This document shows positions 9,138 through 17,319 of a DNA stretch of 64,000 nucleotides, in pieces (the stretch's first letter is position 1; each line of letters begins with the position of its first letter). The notes under the pieces are model-generated. The model was not told the origin of the DNA. It ran no database searches and saw only the letters and a program-made list of their open reading frames with translations. A program made the translations under genes and the position numbers. The stretch comes from CAWFZT01 sp963820415 (GTDB lineage Bacteria > Chloroflexota > Anaerolineae > Anaerolineales > Anaerolineaceae): contig CAWFZT010000004.1 of NCBI GenBank assembly GCA_963820415.1, positions 558,001 through 622,000 of the forward strand, read 5' to 3'.

Positions 9138-10274
9138 TTAAGGGGCAGCCAGGGTCGGGTAAGCCAATCCAGTATCCGGAAAACGAGGTTCTGTTCCATA
9201 AGGAAGCTTTGCCGGTACCGGGATTTTATATTGATCCATAATGAACTCTAAGGTCACAGCATCAGTCTGGACCTTAGAGGTGTCTCCAGCACTGCGCAAC
9301 GCCAGGTTGATCTTGGCTGAAGGTCCGGTGAGCATAATATGGTTCAGAGTAATTGCGTCTTGGGGTGAGACAACCAGGGTAATGATGTCAGGTGGTGCTG
9401 GAGCAGCCGGGGTTGGTGCGGCTTGTTGACCCTGTGGCACGGTGGTTGGAGTAGGCTGGACAACCTCGCCGCCTGTGGCTTTTGCATAGGCGCTGGGTGT
9501 AAAAGTCCCGACCCATAGGACGATGGCGTCCTGGATCAGGGTCTGGCTTATCAAGCGAGCTCGCTGCGGCTCGGATGGCAGCACGTAGACCGGTTGGTTG
9601 AGCGAGGGATCCAGCTCAGCCCGTCCCTCATCAGCGGTACCTGCAGTGACATTAATCGTCCCAGATGTGCCTCCTGAAGTAGTTTGACCAGGTGTAATTT
9701 CACCAGGCAGAATAACTTGTCCGACTTTATTGGGTAATCGGCTCTGGAAATTTTGATCGACGTCGAGGATCAGGAATGACGCCATAACATTGACATGATC
9801 TCCCGGTTCGAGGGCGTAGGCTACCGAAGTCAAGCGCGAGATTGGAATGGAAATGGCAACCATTCCAGCTGGGATATCGAAGGAGGGCACAGAACCCTGT
9901 CGATTATCGACCAACAATGCAGGCGTTAGCGGAGTGCCCGGCAATAAATCCAGCCTGGCTTTCTTGTTGATTACGTCTTTGGGGTCGGTGAAGAATAAAC
10001 CCTGCGTGTAGGATATCTGCGGGATATCCGCAAGGGTAATCATTGCCTCGGTTATCACCCCTCCCCGATTCACTGGCTGTGCCAGGATGACGACTTTGAC
10101 TGACATTGGTGTGGGAGCCGGTGGAACCGGTGTGGCGGCCTGTAGTTTCGGGGCTATCCCGGGCATTAAATTTGGAAGGAATTTCACCCCTATAACCACA
10201 GCTACCAAAAGTAAAATTACCACCAATGCTAGCAAAAAGAATATTCCCCCGCTCCGTTTTGTTCCTGGGGCCAT
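9138..10274 (-). CDS. cpaB: Flp pilus assembly protein CpaB / RcpC
   Basis: 378 residues from an ATG behind GGAGG. One N-terminal membrane helix (residues 11-34, FFLLALVVILLLVAVVIGV), then a SAF domain (VILAQPVNRGGVITEAMI...RLDLLPGTPLTPALLVDNRQG) and the RcpC domain (AISIPISRLTSVAYALEPGDHVNVMAS). A Pro/Thr/Gln linker near 270-300 is typical of this lineage. It is periplasm- or wall-facing and thought to help gate or stabilise pilus assembly. It lies between the pilin gene and tadZ. Confidence 0.88.
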   Translation of the reverse strand: MAPGTKRSGGIFFLLALVVILLLVAVVIGVKFLPNLMPGIAPKLQAATPVPPAPTPMSVKVVILAQPVNRGGVITEAMITLADIPQISYTQGLFFTDPKDVINKKARLDLLPGTPLTPALLVDNRQGSVPSFDIPAGMVAISIPISRLTSVAYALEPGDHVNVMASFLILDVDQNFQSRLPNKVGQVILPGEITPGQTTSGGTSGTINVTAGTADEGRAELDPSLNQPVYVLPSEPQRARLISQTLIQDAIVLWVGTFTPSAYAKATGGEVVQPTPTTVPQGQQAAPTPAAPAPPDIITLVVSPQDAITLNHIMLTGPSAKINLALRSAGDTSKVQTDAVTLEFIMDQYKIPVPAKLPYGTEPRFPDTGLAYPTLAAP

Positions 10275-10438
10275 GGTTGCCTCCTAAATCAAAATGATTT
10301 TTTTGTGAACTTATTCATTATATAGCAAAAGTCAAATCGCATGTGAATTAATTTACTCTATCAATAAGGGTAACTGTGTAAAACAGGTAGGTGCAAGTTT
10401 TGGGCCAAAATAAATGATCTTCGATAAATTTCCGGGTA

Positions 10439-10465
10439 AAGAAAGACCCCGTTGGAACGGGGCCT
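10439..10465 (-). terminator. Terminator or attenuator between flp and cpaB
   Basis: Minus-strand hairpin GGCCCCGTTCCAACGGGG (10447-10462 core) followed by TCTTTCTTT. It lies 39 bases past the flp stop and about 170 bases before cpaB. Partial termination here would give far more pilin than assembly proteins, a common arrangement in pilus operons; that role is inference. Confidence 0.75.
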
Positions 10466-10503
10466 TCTTTCCGAACAAGATAGTTTAATTTCGTAGAGAA
10501 AAA

Positions 10504-10650
10504 TTAGATGGCCTGAACTACGTTGCTGAAAATCTTGCCAATTGCTGGGCCGAGCAGAGCAAGGATGACGATCACGACAACAGCTACCAAAACAAGAATT
10601 AAAGCGTATTCTACGAGGCCCTGACCCTTTTCCTTTGGTGCGAACAGCAT
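10504..10650 (-). CDS. flp: Flp/Fap type IVb pilin
   Basis: A 48-residue gene: MLFAPKEKGQGLVEYALILV, a 20-residue hydrophobic stretch, and a short tail ending NVVQAI. The signature is KG / QGLVEYALI with Glu at +5 of the predicted prepilin peptidase cleavage site after Gly, and the Glu-Tyr pair of the Flp family. GGAGGTGAAAAAC precedes the ATG at 10650. It is the structural subunit of the Tad pilus, first gene of the minus-strand operon. No prepilin peptidase (TadV/CpaA) is present in the window and must lie elsewhere. Confidence 0.95.
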   Translation of the reverse strand: MLFAPKEKGQGLVEYALILVLVAVVVIVILALLGPAIGKIFSNVVQAI

Positions 10651-10693
10651 GTTTTTCACCTCCTTCCCTGTTATATGATTTGTATCTATGCTT

Positions 10694-10721
10694 ATTATAT
10701 GGAATTGCCTGTAAAATACAA
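10694..10721 (-). promoter_or_regulatory. Probable flp operon promoter
   Basis: Minus strand TTGTAT (10721-10716), 16-base spacer, TATAAT (10699-10694), about 45 bases upstream of the flp start codon. It is the only good promoter match ahead of the pilin gene. Confidence 0.65.
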
Positions 10722-10788
10722 GGCCATGAAAATTACAGCCACCTTACAATAATTTTAAGGGTTTTACACCAAGTTGATCTCTGAATTG

Positions 10789-10817
10789 TTGTTTTGCTTC
10801 GGGTTTAAAGCTATAAT
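10789..10817 (+). promoter_or_regulatory. Promoter of the SPFH gene pair
   Basis: TTGTTT (10789-10794), 17-base spacer, TATAAT (10812-10817); the coding start follows 63 bases later. It is divergent from the flp promoter, the two being about 70 bases apart. Confidence 0.65.
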
Positions 10818-10880
10818 CTGTACGTAATGTTGAGGTCGAACTGATAATGAACCGCAGAATGATTATTCAAAGGAGGAATA

Positions 10881-11411
10881 ATGAGCGATTTATTTGAACG
10901 TGTCACCAGCGATCGGGATATCTTCCAGAAGATCCTTAGCAAGGTGCCCGGTTTTAGTGGGTATATTGAGCGGTCAAACCGCCGCTCTGCCGATAAATTG
11001 CTGAGGGAGGCCGTCGCCAACCGCTTCGATGAACAGTGGAAGCGCATTTCTGGCCTGCAGCGTGATCTAATCAATCAAGGCGGTATTGCCTATATGCAAA
11101 ACCTCGAAGCTGCCGCAATCAAGCTGCGCCAGTTCATTGATCGGGTGCGCACCGCTTCGTATGGTTACAGCAGCTTCTTTGAAGCGACCAAAGTGAACCA
11201 GGAAGAATTGGCCAAAGTCTACCAGTACGACCTGGCGATGCTAGAGATGGTGGATCAGGTCAAAAGTGCAGTTGATAATGTGGAAACGTCCATCGGGTCA
11301 GATGGTTTACCTGCCTCGATCAGAAACCTGACTTCCCTGGCTCAACAATGTGTCGATACATTTAACCGGCGCTCCGAGGAAATGAGGGGCGGCCCCACTC
11401 AATCGCAGTAA
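10881..11411 (+). CDS. Uncharacterised helical protein upstream of SPFH protein
   Basis: 176 residues behind AAAGGAGGAATA, so the start is secure. No domain is recognised. The sequence is charged, without signal peptide or membrane helix, and looks wholly alpha-helical (KLLREAVANRFDEQWKRISG; AIKLRQFIDRVRTASYG), with long amphipathic segments that could form a coiled coil. It ends GGPTQSQ and is followed after 56 bases by the SPFH-domain gene, under a shared promoter. By position it may be an adaptor or client of that membrane-scaffold protein, but this is speculation. Confidence 0.8.
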   Translation: MSDLFERVTSDRDIFQKILSKVPGFSGYIERSNRRSADKLLREAVANRFDEQWKRISGLQRDLINQGGIAYMQNLEAAAIKLRQFIDRVRTASYGYSSFFEATKVNQEELAKVYQYDLAMLEMVDQVKSAVDNVETSIGSDGLPASIRNLTSLAQQCVDTFNRRSEEMRGGPTQSQ

Positions 11412-11467
11412 TGCACGATTGGAAGTGAAAGAATTAATCTTTTGACACCAAATTATGGAGCGTAAAA

Positions 11468-12520
11468 ATGGCAAGAATTTTTGATGTTGTCGAATATCCA
11501 AACGAAATGGCAGATGAAATTGTGCATCGCTTTCCGGAAACGGGGGTGGCTGACCTCCGTATCGGTTCGCAAGTGATTGTGCGTGAGGCCCAGCGGGTCG
11601 TCTTTTTCCGGGATGGAAATGCGCTGGACACCTTTGGCCCCGGCCGACATACCATTGTCACTGCCAACATTCCAAAACTCGTCGATTTCATTGGTAAAGC
11701 GTTCAATGATCGCACCCCCTTCGTGGCTGAAGTGTACTATGTATCGGTCAAGGAATTTGCCGACCGGAAATGGGGCACTCCTCAACCGATCATTGTTCGC
11801 AATCCTGGGATGGGATTGGGTGTTGCCCTGCTGCAAGGATTCGGCTCCTACAGCTTTCAGGTGGCCGATCCACAGCAATTCGTGACTCAGATTGTAGGAG
11901 CGCAAGGGATGTATCGATCAGCGGACATAGAAAACCGCTTGCGTATGATGCTCCTTTCCAAGCTGCAAGACCTGTTAGGTGAAACTGCTGCAAAGAACAG
12001 CGTGGTCGAATTGATAGGTTTGACTGAGGAGTTAGGCGCTGGCGTCAGGGCAAAAGCCCAGGATGACTTTGCAGCCATAGGCCTGACTTTGAAGTCTTTC
12101 TATATTGGCAACCTGAAGCCGTCGGACAAATCCGTCCAGGAACTGCGCGACATGGGTGTACTCGATATCCAGACCTACACGCAGTTGCAGATGGCTGACG
12201 CCACCCGTGAAGCTGCCAATAACCCTGGGGGTGGGGCAGGCCTGACGGCGGGTATCGGCGCCGGTATGGGGCTCGGAAATATGATCAGTCAGTCGTTGCA
12301 GAATCAGGTTGGACGAAGCGCCGTTCCGGCCACCCCGGCGACCGGAGCTGCCCCTGCTTCCCCAGATGTGATGACCCCGGCTGAGGCTGCGGCGGTGCTG
12401 AGAGTTTCCGAAGAAGACGTCATGGCTGCGATAACCGCGGGTGACCTGAAAGCGCGCAAGATTGGCAACGCCTTTCGTATCAGCAAGGATGCCCTTGACG
12501 CTTTTCTAAAGGGTAGTTGA
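11468..12520 (+). CDS. SPFH/Band 7 protein (YdjI-like) with C-terminal excisionase-type helix-turn-helix
   Basis: 350 residues. Residues 1-250 are an SPFH (stomatin/prohibitin/flotillin) domain of the YdjI or virion-core-like type (GSQVIVREAQRVVFFRDGN, FGPGRHTIVTANIP, FQVADPQQFVTQIVG). A Gly-rich linker (NNPGGGAGLTAGIGAG) follows, then at 300-348 a MerR/excisionase-like domain (MTPAEAAAVLRVSEEDVMAA...GDLKARKIGNAFRISKDALDAF). In relatives the tail is often a zinc ribbon. SPFH proteins assemble scaffolds at membranes; a DNA- or peptide-binding winged helix on one is unusual. There is no membrane helix, so association is probably peripheral. Confidence 0.85.
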   Translation: MARIFDVVEYPNEMADEIVHRFPETGVADLRIGSQVIVREAQRVVFFRDGNALDTFGPGRHTIVTANIPKLVDFIGKAFNDRTPFVAEVYYVSVKEFADRKWGTPQPIIVRNPGMGLGVALLQGFGSYSFQVADPQQFVTQIVGAQGMYRSADIENRLRMMLLSKLQDLLGETAAKNSVVELIGLTEELGAGVRAKAQDDFAAIGLTLKSFYIGNLKPSDKSVQELRDMGVLDIQTYTQLQMADATREAANNPGGGAGLTAGIGAGMGLGNMISQSLQNQVGRSAVPATPATGAAPASPDVMTPAEAAAVLRVSEEDVMAAITAGDLKARKIGNAFRISKDALDAFLKGS

Positions 12521-12564
12521 AAAGGTTTTTCTAGACCATTATTCGCTTTCGAAGTGAATCACTG

Positions 12565-12611
12565 ACGCCATATGGATCAGGCAGGCACAACCTGCCTGAC
12601 TCAGATGGCGT
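12565..12611. other. Two-tier inverted repeat after the SPFH gene
   Basis: An outer 7-bp stem (ACGCCAT at 12565-12571 with ATGGCGT at 12605-12611) encloses a 9-bp GC stem (TCAGGCAGG / CCTGCCTGA, 12577-12599) with a 5-base loop. There is no clear T-run, so it may be a weak terminator, an RNA structure or a protein-binding site in the 268-base gap before sucC. Confidence 0.5.
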
Positions 12612-12656
12612 TAATTGTTCCCCGAGATTGGAAAACCAAGCTACCCAGATCTTTGG

Positions 12657-12697
12657 GAGTCCCCGTGGTGAACTTCCACGCCAAATCCCTATGAGCT
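12657..12697 (-). repeat. Partial copy of the dispersed palindromic element
   Basis: Read on the minus strand this resembles one arm of the larger element at 57394-57502: GCTCATAGGGATTTGGCGTGG followed by AAGTTCACCACGGGG. It lacks the central GATTTGGGGGTGT palindrome. The match is partial, so assignment to the family is tentative. Confidence 0.45.
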
Positions 12698-12729
12698 GAC
12701 ACCCCGCGGATAAGCGGTTTTGGTGCTCA

Positions 12730-12738
12730 TGGTATAAT
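12730..12738 (+). promoter_or_regulatory. Extended -10 promoter of sucCD
   Basis: TGGTATAAT gives a consensus TATAAT (12733-12738) with the TGn extension, 50 bases ahead of the sucC start; no good -35 hexamer is present, as expected for extended -10 promoters. Confidence 0.55.
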
Positions 12739-12788
12739 AATTTTGGAATTTTCCCCCTACAATTTATCTACTTTTTTGGGGAGGTGAA

Positions 12789-13931
12789 ATGAAGATCCAT
12801 GAATATCAGTCAAAAATGATGTTCTCGAGATACGGCATTCCTATCCCCAACGGCAGGGTGGCGTCTACGGCCAGCGAAGCCAGGCAAATTGCAGAGGAAT
12901 TAGGGGTCAGGGTGGTGGTTAAAGCCCAGGTCCTGGTGGGAGAACGTGGCAAAGCAGGTGGAATTCGCCTGGCCAGGACTCCAAAAGAAGCTGAAGAGTT
13001 AGCCAGTATTATTCTAGGTATGGAAATTAAGGGCTTGCCAGTGCGCAAAGTCCTTATAGATGAAGCTATCAGTATCAATAAAGAGATTTATCTATCAATT
13101 ACGAATGACCGGGATGCCTGCCAACCAGTAATGATTGCGTCTGAAGCGGGTGGGATAGATATTGAAGAAGTCGCCACCCGGATGCCCGAAAAAATCATTA
13201 AAGTATTTATCGATCCTCTGCTTGGGTTACATGATTACCAGGCACGCGATATCGCTACCAGTATCGACTTGCCCCATGTCTATTGGCGATCATTTTCAGC
13301 GATCGCGCGTGGACTTTGGCGTGCTTTCTGGGAGAATGATGCTACCTTAGCGGAAATCAATCCACTAGTCGTCACCCAGGATCAAAAGTTGGTTGCATTG
13401 GATGGAAAAGTTATTCTGGATGACAATGCACTGTTCCGCCATCCGGATCAGGTGGAAATGCGTGACCAGGATGTTGATACGCCTACAGAGACTACGGCAA
13501 GGAAGTACGATCTTTCTTATATAAAGCTTAACGGAGAAATAGGTTGTATTGTCAACGGCGCCGGTCTGGCAATGGCCACAATGGACATCATAAAACTTTT
13601 CGGAGGAGAGCCGGCAAATTTCCTGGATATCGGTGGCGGGGCCAGCGCCGATAAAGTTGCTGCAGCATTTCGTCTGATCGTGGCTGATACTAACGTGAAA
13701 GCGGTTGTAGTAAATATTTTCGGTGGAATTACTCGCTGTGATGAAGTGGCGCGCGGCATTTTGTCGGCACTTCCTGAGATAAAAACGACCATTCCACTAG
13801 TAGTGCGTTTGACAGGGACAAACGCCGAAGAAGGGCTGCATTTATTGGCTGATGCTCAAATGATTACCGCAGAGACATTAGTGGAAGCCGCCCAAAAAGC
13901 CACAGCAGCGGTAAAAGGGGGTATGGTATGA
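12789..13931 (+). CDS. sucC: Succinate-CoA ligase (ADP-forming), beta subunit
   Basis: 380 residues, ATG at 12789 behind GGGGAGGTG. N-terminal ATP-grasp domain (MKIHEYQSKMMFSRYGIP; VVVKAQVLVGERGKAGGI; LAEINPLVVT) and C-terminal ligase domain with the GGG and nucleotide-specificity region (FLDIGGGASADKV, VNIFGGITRCDEVA). It makes the ATP-binding half of the enzyme that interconverts succinyl-CoA and succinate with substrate-level phosphorylation in the TCA cycle. Its last codons overlap sucD (ATGA), so the two are coupled. Confidence 0.95.
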   Translation: MKIHEYQSKMMFSRYGIPIPNGRVASTASEARQIAEELGVRVVVKAQVLVGERGKAGGIRLARTPKEAEELASIILGMEIKGLPVRKVLIDEAISINKEIYLSITNDRDACQPVMIASEAGGIDIEEVATRMPEKIIKVFIDPLLGLHDYQARDIATSIDLPHVYWRSFSAIARGLWRAFWENDATLAEINPLVVTQDQKLVALDGKVILDDNALFRHPDQVEMRDQDVDTPTETTARKYDLSYIKLNGEIGCIVNGAGLAMATMDIIKLFGGEPANFLDIGGGASADKVAAAFRLIVADTNVKAVVVNIFGGITRCDEVARGILSALPEIKTTIPLVVRLTGTNAEEGLHLLADAQMITAETLVEAAQKATAAVKGGMV

Positions 13932-14794
13932 GCATCCTGGTGAATAAAAGCACACGCTTGCTGGTTCAGGGAATTACTGGTCATGAAGGACTCTTCCACA
14001 CCGCCCAAATGATTGAATACGGTACAAATGTTGTGGCTGGTGTGACTCCCGGCAAGGGAGGTGATTGGGTTCTGGCTGGAAAGGTACCCATCTTTGACAC
14101 TGTACGAGTGGCAGTTGAGGCAACCGGAGCCAATACCAGCGTTATCTTTGTGCCTCCGCGTCACGCCGCGGATGCGATTTTCGAAGCAGCCGAAGTCGGA
14201 ATCCCTTTGATCTTTTGTATCACTGAAGGTGTGCCGGTTCAAGAAATGATGCAGGTGCGCGCTTTTCTGGGCCAGCGCAGCACACGGCTGATTGGCCCTA
14301 ACTGCCCTGGCGCGTTGACGCCTGAGGAGGCGAAAATCGGGATCATCCCAGGCAATATTGCCATGCCTGGAAATATTGGCATCGTTTCTCGCTCTGGTAC
14401 GCTTACCTATGAAATCCTGTATACCCTGACGCGCGCTGGAAAAGGTACCAGTACATGTGTAGGTATCGGAGGCGATCCGGTCAGTGGGTCAACCTTTATC
14501 GATATATTGGGTTTATTCGAGGCGGATCCCCACACTGAACAGGTAGTTCTGATTGGTGAAATTGGCGGATCAGAAGAGGAACGCGCCGCAGATTTTATTG
14601 ATCGAGAGATGACCAAGCCGGTGGTGGCTTTTATCGCCGGGCAAACCGCGCCGGTTGGCAAGCGTATGGGACATGCAGGAGCGATCATCGAAACAAGTTC
14701 TGGTCTGGCAGGTGATAAAATTAAGGCGCTTCAGGCGGCTGGAGTAAGAATAGCACACCATCCGGAGGAAATTCCAGATCTCCTGGTCCGTTGA
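13928..14794 (+). CDS. sucD: Succinate-CoA ligase, alpha subunit
   Basis: 288 residues, overlapping sucC by 4 bases. CoA-binding fold (LLVQGITGHEGLFHT; VVAGVTPGKGGDWVLAGKVP), the conserved VPPRHAADAIFEA and LIGPNCPGALTP blocks, and the phosphohistidine loop GKRMGHAGAIIE near residue 250. Together with SucC it forms the TCA-cycle enzyme. Normal length; the initial residues MSILVNKSTRLL fit the family start. Confidence 0.95.
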   Translation: MSILVNKSTRLLVQGITGHEGLFHTAQMIEYGTNVVAGVTPGKGGDWVLAGKVPIFDTVRVAVEATGANTSVIFVPPRHAADAIFEAAEVGIPLIFCITEGVPVQEMMQVRAFLGQRSTRLIGPNCPGALTPEEAKIGIIPGNIAMPGNIGIVSRSGTLTYEILYTLTRAGKGTSTCVGIGGDPVSGSTFIDILGLFEADPHTEQVVLIGEIGGSEEERAADFIDREMTKPVVAFIAGQTAPVGKRMGHAGAIIETSSGLAGDKIKALQAAGVRIAHHPEEIPDLLVR

Positions 14795-14861
14795 TCCACC
14801 CGGATGACGAGAATAATTCTAGAATATAAAAGGCGCAATAGCGTTCGCTTATATGCAGTTT

Positions 14862-15110
14862 CTATTTCTTATGAGAATCGATATACTTTACTGCATCTCC
14901 GACCGACTTGATCGTACGGGCATCATCGTCGGAAATGGTCAGGTCAAATTTTTCGCAGAACCCATCAATTAGGAAAAACTGATCCATTGAGTCGGCTTTT
15001 AGATCCTCAATAAAACGAGTCTCGGGCTGAAGGGTATCAACTACGAATTTATCGGGTTTCAGAACATCAACGATAACGCTTTTTACTGATTCAAAAGTTT
15101 CACTACTCAT
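14862..15110 (-). CDS. acpP: Acyl carrier protein
   Basis: 82 residues, ATG at 15110 behind GGAGG. The phosphopantetheine Ser is in ADSMDQFF (residue 41), where most fatty-acid ACPs have DSLDxVEL. Length and helix pattern (FESVKSVIVDVLKPDKF, DARTIKSVGDAVKYI) fit a free-standing ACP. No fatty-acid genes surround it; neighbours are sucD and the convergently arranged sucD end. The unusual residues after the Ser suggest it may serve a dedicated partner rather than general fatty-acid synthesis, but that is not demonstrable here. Confidence 0.88.
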   Translation of the reverse strand: MSSETFESVKSVIVDVLKPDKFVVDTLQPETRFIEDLKADSMDQFFLIDGFCEKFDLTISDDDARTIKSVGDAVKYIDSHKK

Positions 15111-15150
15111 TGGGTTCCTCCAGGCAAGATATAATCATTATTATTATAGC

Positions 15151-15178
15151 ATTGTAACGTGAGAAGATAATCTGTCAA
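15151..15178 (-). promoter_or_regulatory. acpP promoter
   Basis: Minus strand TTGACA (15178-15173), 16-base spacer, TACAAT (15156-15151), 40 bases upstream of the acpP start. A second TATAAT lies 3 bases closer to the gene (15148-15143) but its spacing from the -35 is too long. Confidence 0.65.
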
Positions 15179-15269
15179 GACCGAATTACCTCTTAATAAG
15201 CCAGTCTCTTTAATTTAGAATCTTGGTATACTGGAATTACGATTGTCCTGAAGTTTTTCAGAGTTATTT

Positions 15270-16308
15270 ATGCCTGATAATTCCACGCTTCCATCTCGCA
15301 AAGCTGATCACATCCGGATTAATTTGGATGAAGACGTCCGCTCTGGCCTGACCAACGGACTGGAAAATTACCATTTCGTGCATAGGGCCTTACCTGAAAT
15401 TGATCTGGCAGATGTTGACGAGTCGATAAAGATATTTGGGAAAACCTTGCAGGCGCCCTTACTCATCTCTTCTATGACGGGCGGGACGCCGCAAGCTGCA
15501 GTCATCAATCAGAACCTGGCGATTGCTGCCCAGGCTTCCGGCGTGGCAATGGGTGTGGGCTCTCAAAGGGCTGGGATTGAGCATACTGAGCTGGCTTATA
15601 CTTTCCAAGTACGTAAATTTGCCCCGACAATTTTGCTTTTCTCCAACCTGGGTGCGGTACAGCTCAATTACGCTTATACGGTTGACCAGTGCCAGCGCGC
15701 CGTCGACATGATCGAGTTCTGATGCCTTGATCCTTCACTTGAATGCCCTGCAGGAAGCGCTTCAGTCTGAAGGAGATACACAATTTGCTGGTTTGATTGA
15801 CAAGATTGAAAAAGTTTGCCGAGTTCTTTCGGTGCCAGTGGTGGTTAAAGAAGTGGGTTGGGGGATTTCCACAGAGGATGCCCGGCGATTGGGAGAAGCG
15901 GGTGTGGCTGCTATCGATGTGGCTGGGGCAGGCGGAACGTCTTGGTCGCAAGTCGAGATGCACCGCATGCGGGATGAGAGCCTGGCGCGCGTAGCTGCTG
16001 CCTTTCGTGATTGGGGGATTCCAACCGCCGAATCGATAATAACTGTGCGAAAGGCAGCCCCACGTGTGACGGTATTTGCTTCCGGCGGCTTGCGGGATGG
16101 GATTGATATCGCTAAATGTATCGCTCTGGGTGCCTCATTAGGAGGCATAGCTGGGCCATTTCTGAAAGCAGCTACCCGGTCCGCAGAGGACGTCATGGCG
16201 ACAGTCAAGGAAATCGCACGAGAATTGCAGGTATGTATGTTCGCGACTGGCGTTCGGACGATAGATGGTCTTCAACGGACGCCGTTGATCTTCCGGCTTG
16301 ACAGGTGA
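15270..16308 (+). CDS. fni: Type 2 isopentenyl-diphosphate delta-isomerase (frameshifted in this sequence)
   Basis: The first frame (15270-15722) carries RKADHIRI, SSMTGGTPQ, VGSQRAGIEH and SNLGAVQLNY; the second (to 16308) carries the Mg-binding LHLNALQEALQSEGD, VVKEVGWG and the FMN-binding ASGGLRDGID. A surplus base at 15717-15720 separates them; restoring EADALILHL gives about 345 residues, the usual length. The FMN- and NADPH-dependent enzyme interconverts IPP and DMAPP and is typical of organisms making IPP by a mevalonate route. It ends 3 bases before the prenyl synthase. The preceding TATACT (15227-15232, extended -10 TGG) may be its promoter. Confidence 0.92.
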
Positions 16309-16311
16309 AAA

Positions 16312-17316
16312 ATGAGTTTCGAACAAATTGTGCCGCAAATGCGTGCTTCGGTTGAAGATGAGCTGAAAAGGATCGTCGGCCTGGTATCTGAAGATCAGTA
16401 TGATGATTTGCACTCGATGCTGGCTTACCATCTGGGTTGGGAAGGTGAAGGGTCCGGGGTGGAAGCGCAAGGGAAGCGCATCCGCCCTTTATTGACTCTC
16501 TTGAGCGCGGCTGCTCTGGGTGCGGATTGGAAACAGGCGCTGCCTGCTTCAGTGGGTGTGGAATTGTTACACAATTTTTCCCTCATCCACGATGACATTC
16601 AGGACCAGAGCGTTGCCAGGCGGGGACGGCCAACTCTTTGGGTTAAATGGGGCATCCCCCAGGCGATCAATGCCGGTGATCTGATGTTCACTCTGGCTTA
16701 CCAGGCTTTAATGAAGTTAACCCTGGCTGAAGTGGCCCTGAAGGCCACGCAGATACTTTCCAGAGCGTGTATTTGCCTGACCGAAGGACAATATCTTGAT
16801 CTTTCCTATGAAACCCGCAAAGACTTGATGCTGGAATCGTATTGGTTGATGATTGCCGGAAAAACGGCAGCTTTACTGGCTGCCTGCTGTGAACTGGGCG
16901 CTCTGGCTGCTCGGGCTGACCCTCACCAATGCCAGGCCATGCATGATTTTGGATTCGCCTTGGGGATGGCTTTCCAGGCCCAGGACGACTGGTTGGGTAT
17001 CTGGGGGGACGTTTCTCTTACTGGAAAATCGGTGGAAAGCGATCTGATCAGCGGGAAAAAGACTTTACCTGTTGTCTATGCCCTGAGTCTGAATAAAGAA
17101 TTTGCCAGGCAATGGCATTCCGGGCCAAAGACTCCGCTAGAAGTAAGCAGCCTGGCGGCCTTGCTGGCGGAGGAAGGCGCCGGGGAGTACACCCAGAGAG
17201 AATCTGAGCGGTTGACCGGCGAAGCTTTACTGGCGTTGAAAGAAGCCGAATGTAGCGCAGAAGGTGAGCAGAATCTGAAGGATTTGACCGGGCAGTTGCT
17301 GCGTCGCAGCCGGTGA
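16312..17316 (+). CDS. Polyprenyl (geranylgeranyl-type) diphosphate synthase
   Basis: 334 residues, ATG at 16312, directly after fni and surely co-transcribed. First Asp-rich motif DDIQD near 97 (SLIHDDIQDQSVARRGRPTLW), second region QDDWLGIWGD near 223, with GKRIRP at the substrate-binding start. It condenses IPP with allylic diphosphates; chain length cannot be fixed from sequence alone. The second motif is DDWLG rather than DDxxD in strict form, a variation seen in several bacterial homologues. With fni it makes a short isoprenoid operon. Confidence 0.9.
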   Translation: MSFEQIVPQMRASVEDELKRIVGLVSEDQYDDLHSMLAYHLGWEGEGSGVEAQGKRIRPLLTLLSAAALGADWKQALPASVGVELLHNFSLIHDDIQDQSVARRGRPTLWVKWGIPQAINAGDLMFTLAYQALMKLTLAEVALKATQILSRACICLTEGQYLDLSYETRKDLMLESYWLMIAGKTAALLAACCELGALAARADPHQCQAMHDFGFALGMAFQAQDDWLGIWGDVSLTGKSVESDLISGKKTLPVVYALSLNKEFARQWHSGPKTPLEVSSLAALLAEEGAGEYTQRESERLTGEALLALKEAECSAEGEQNLKDLTGQLLRRSR

Positions 17317-17319
17317 AAA

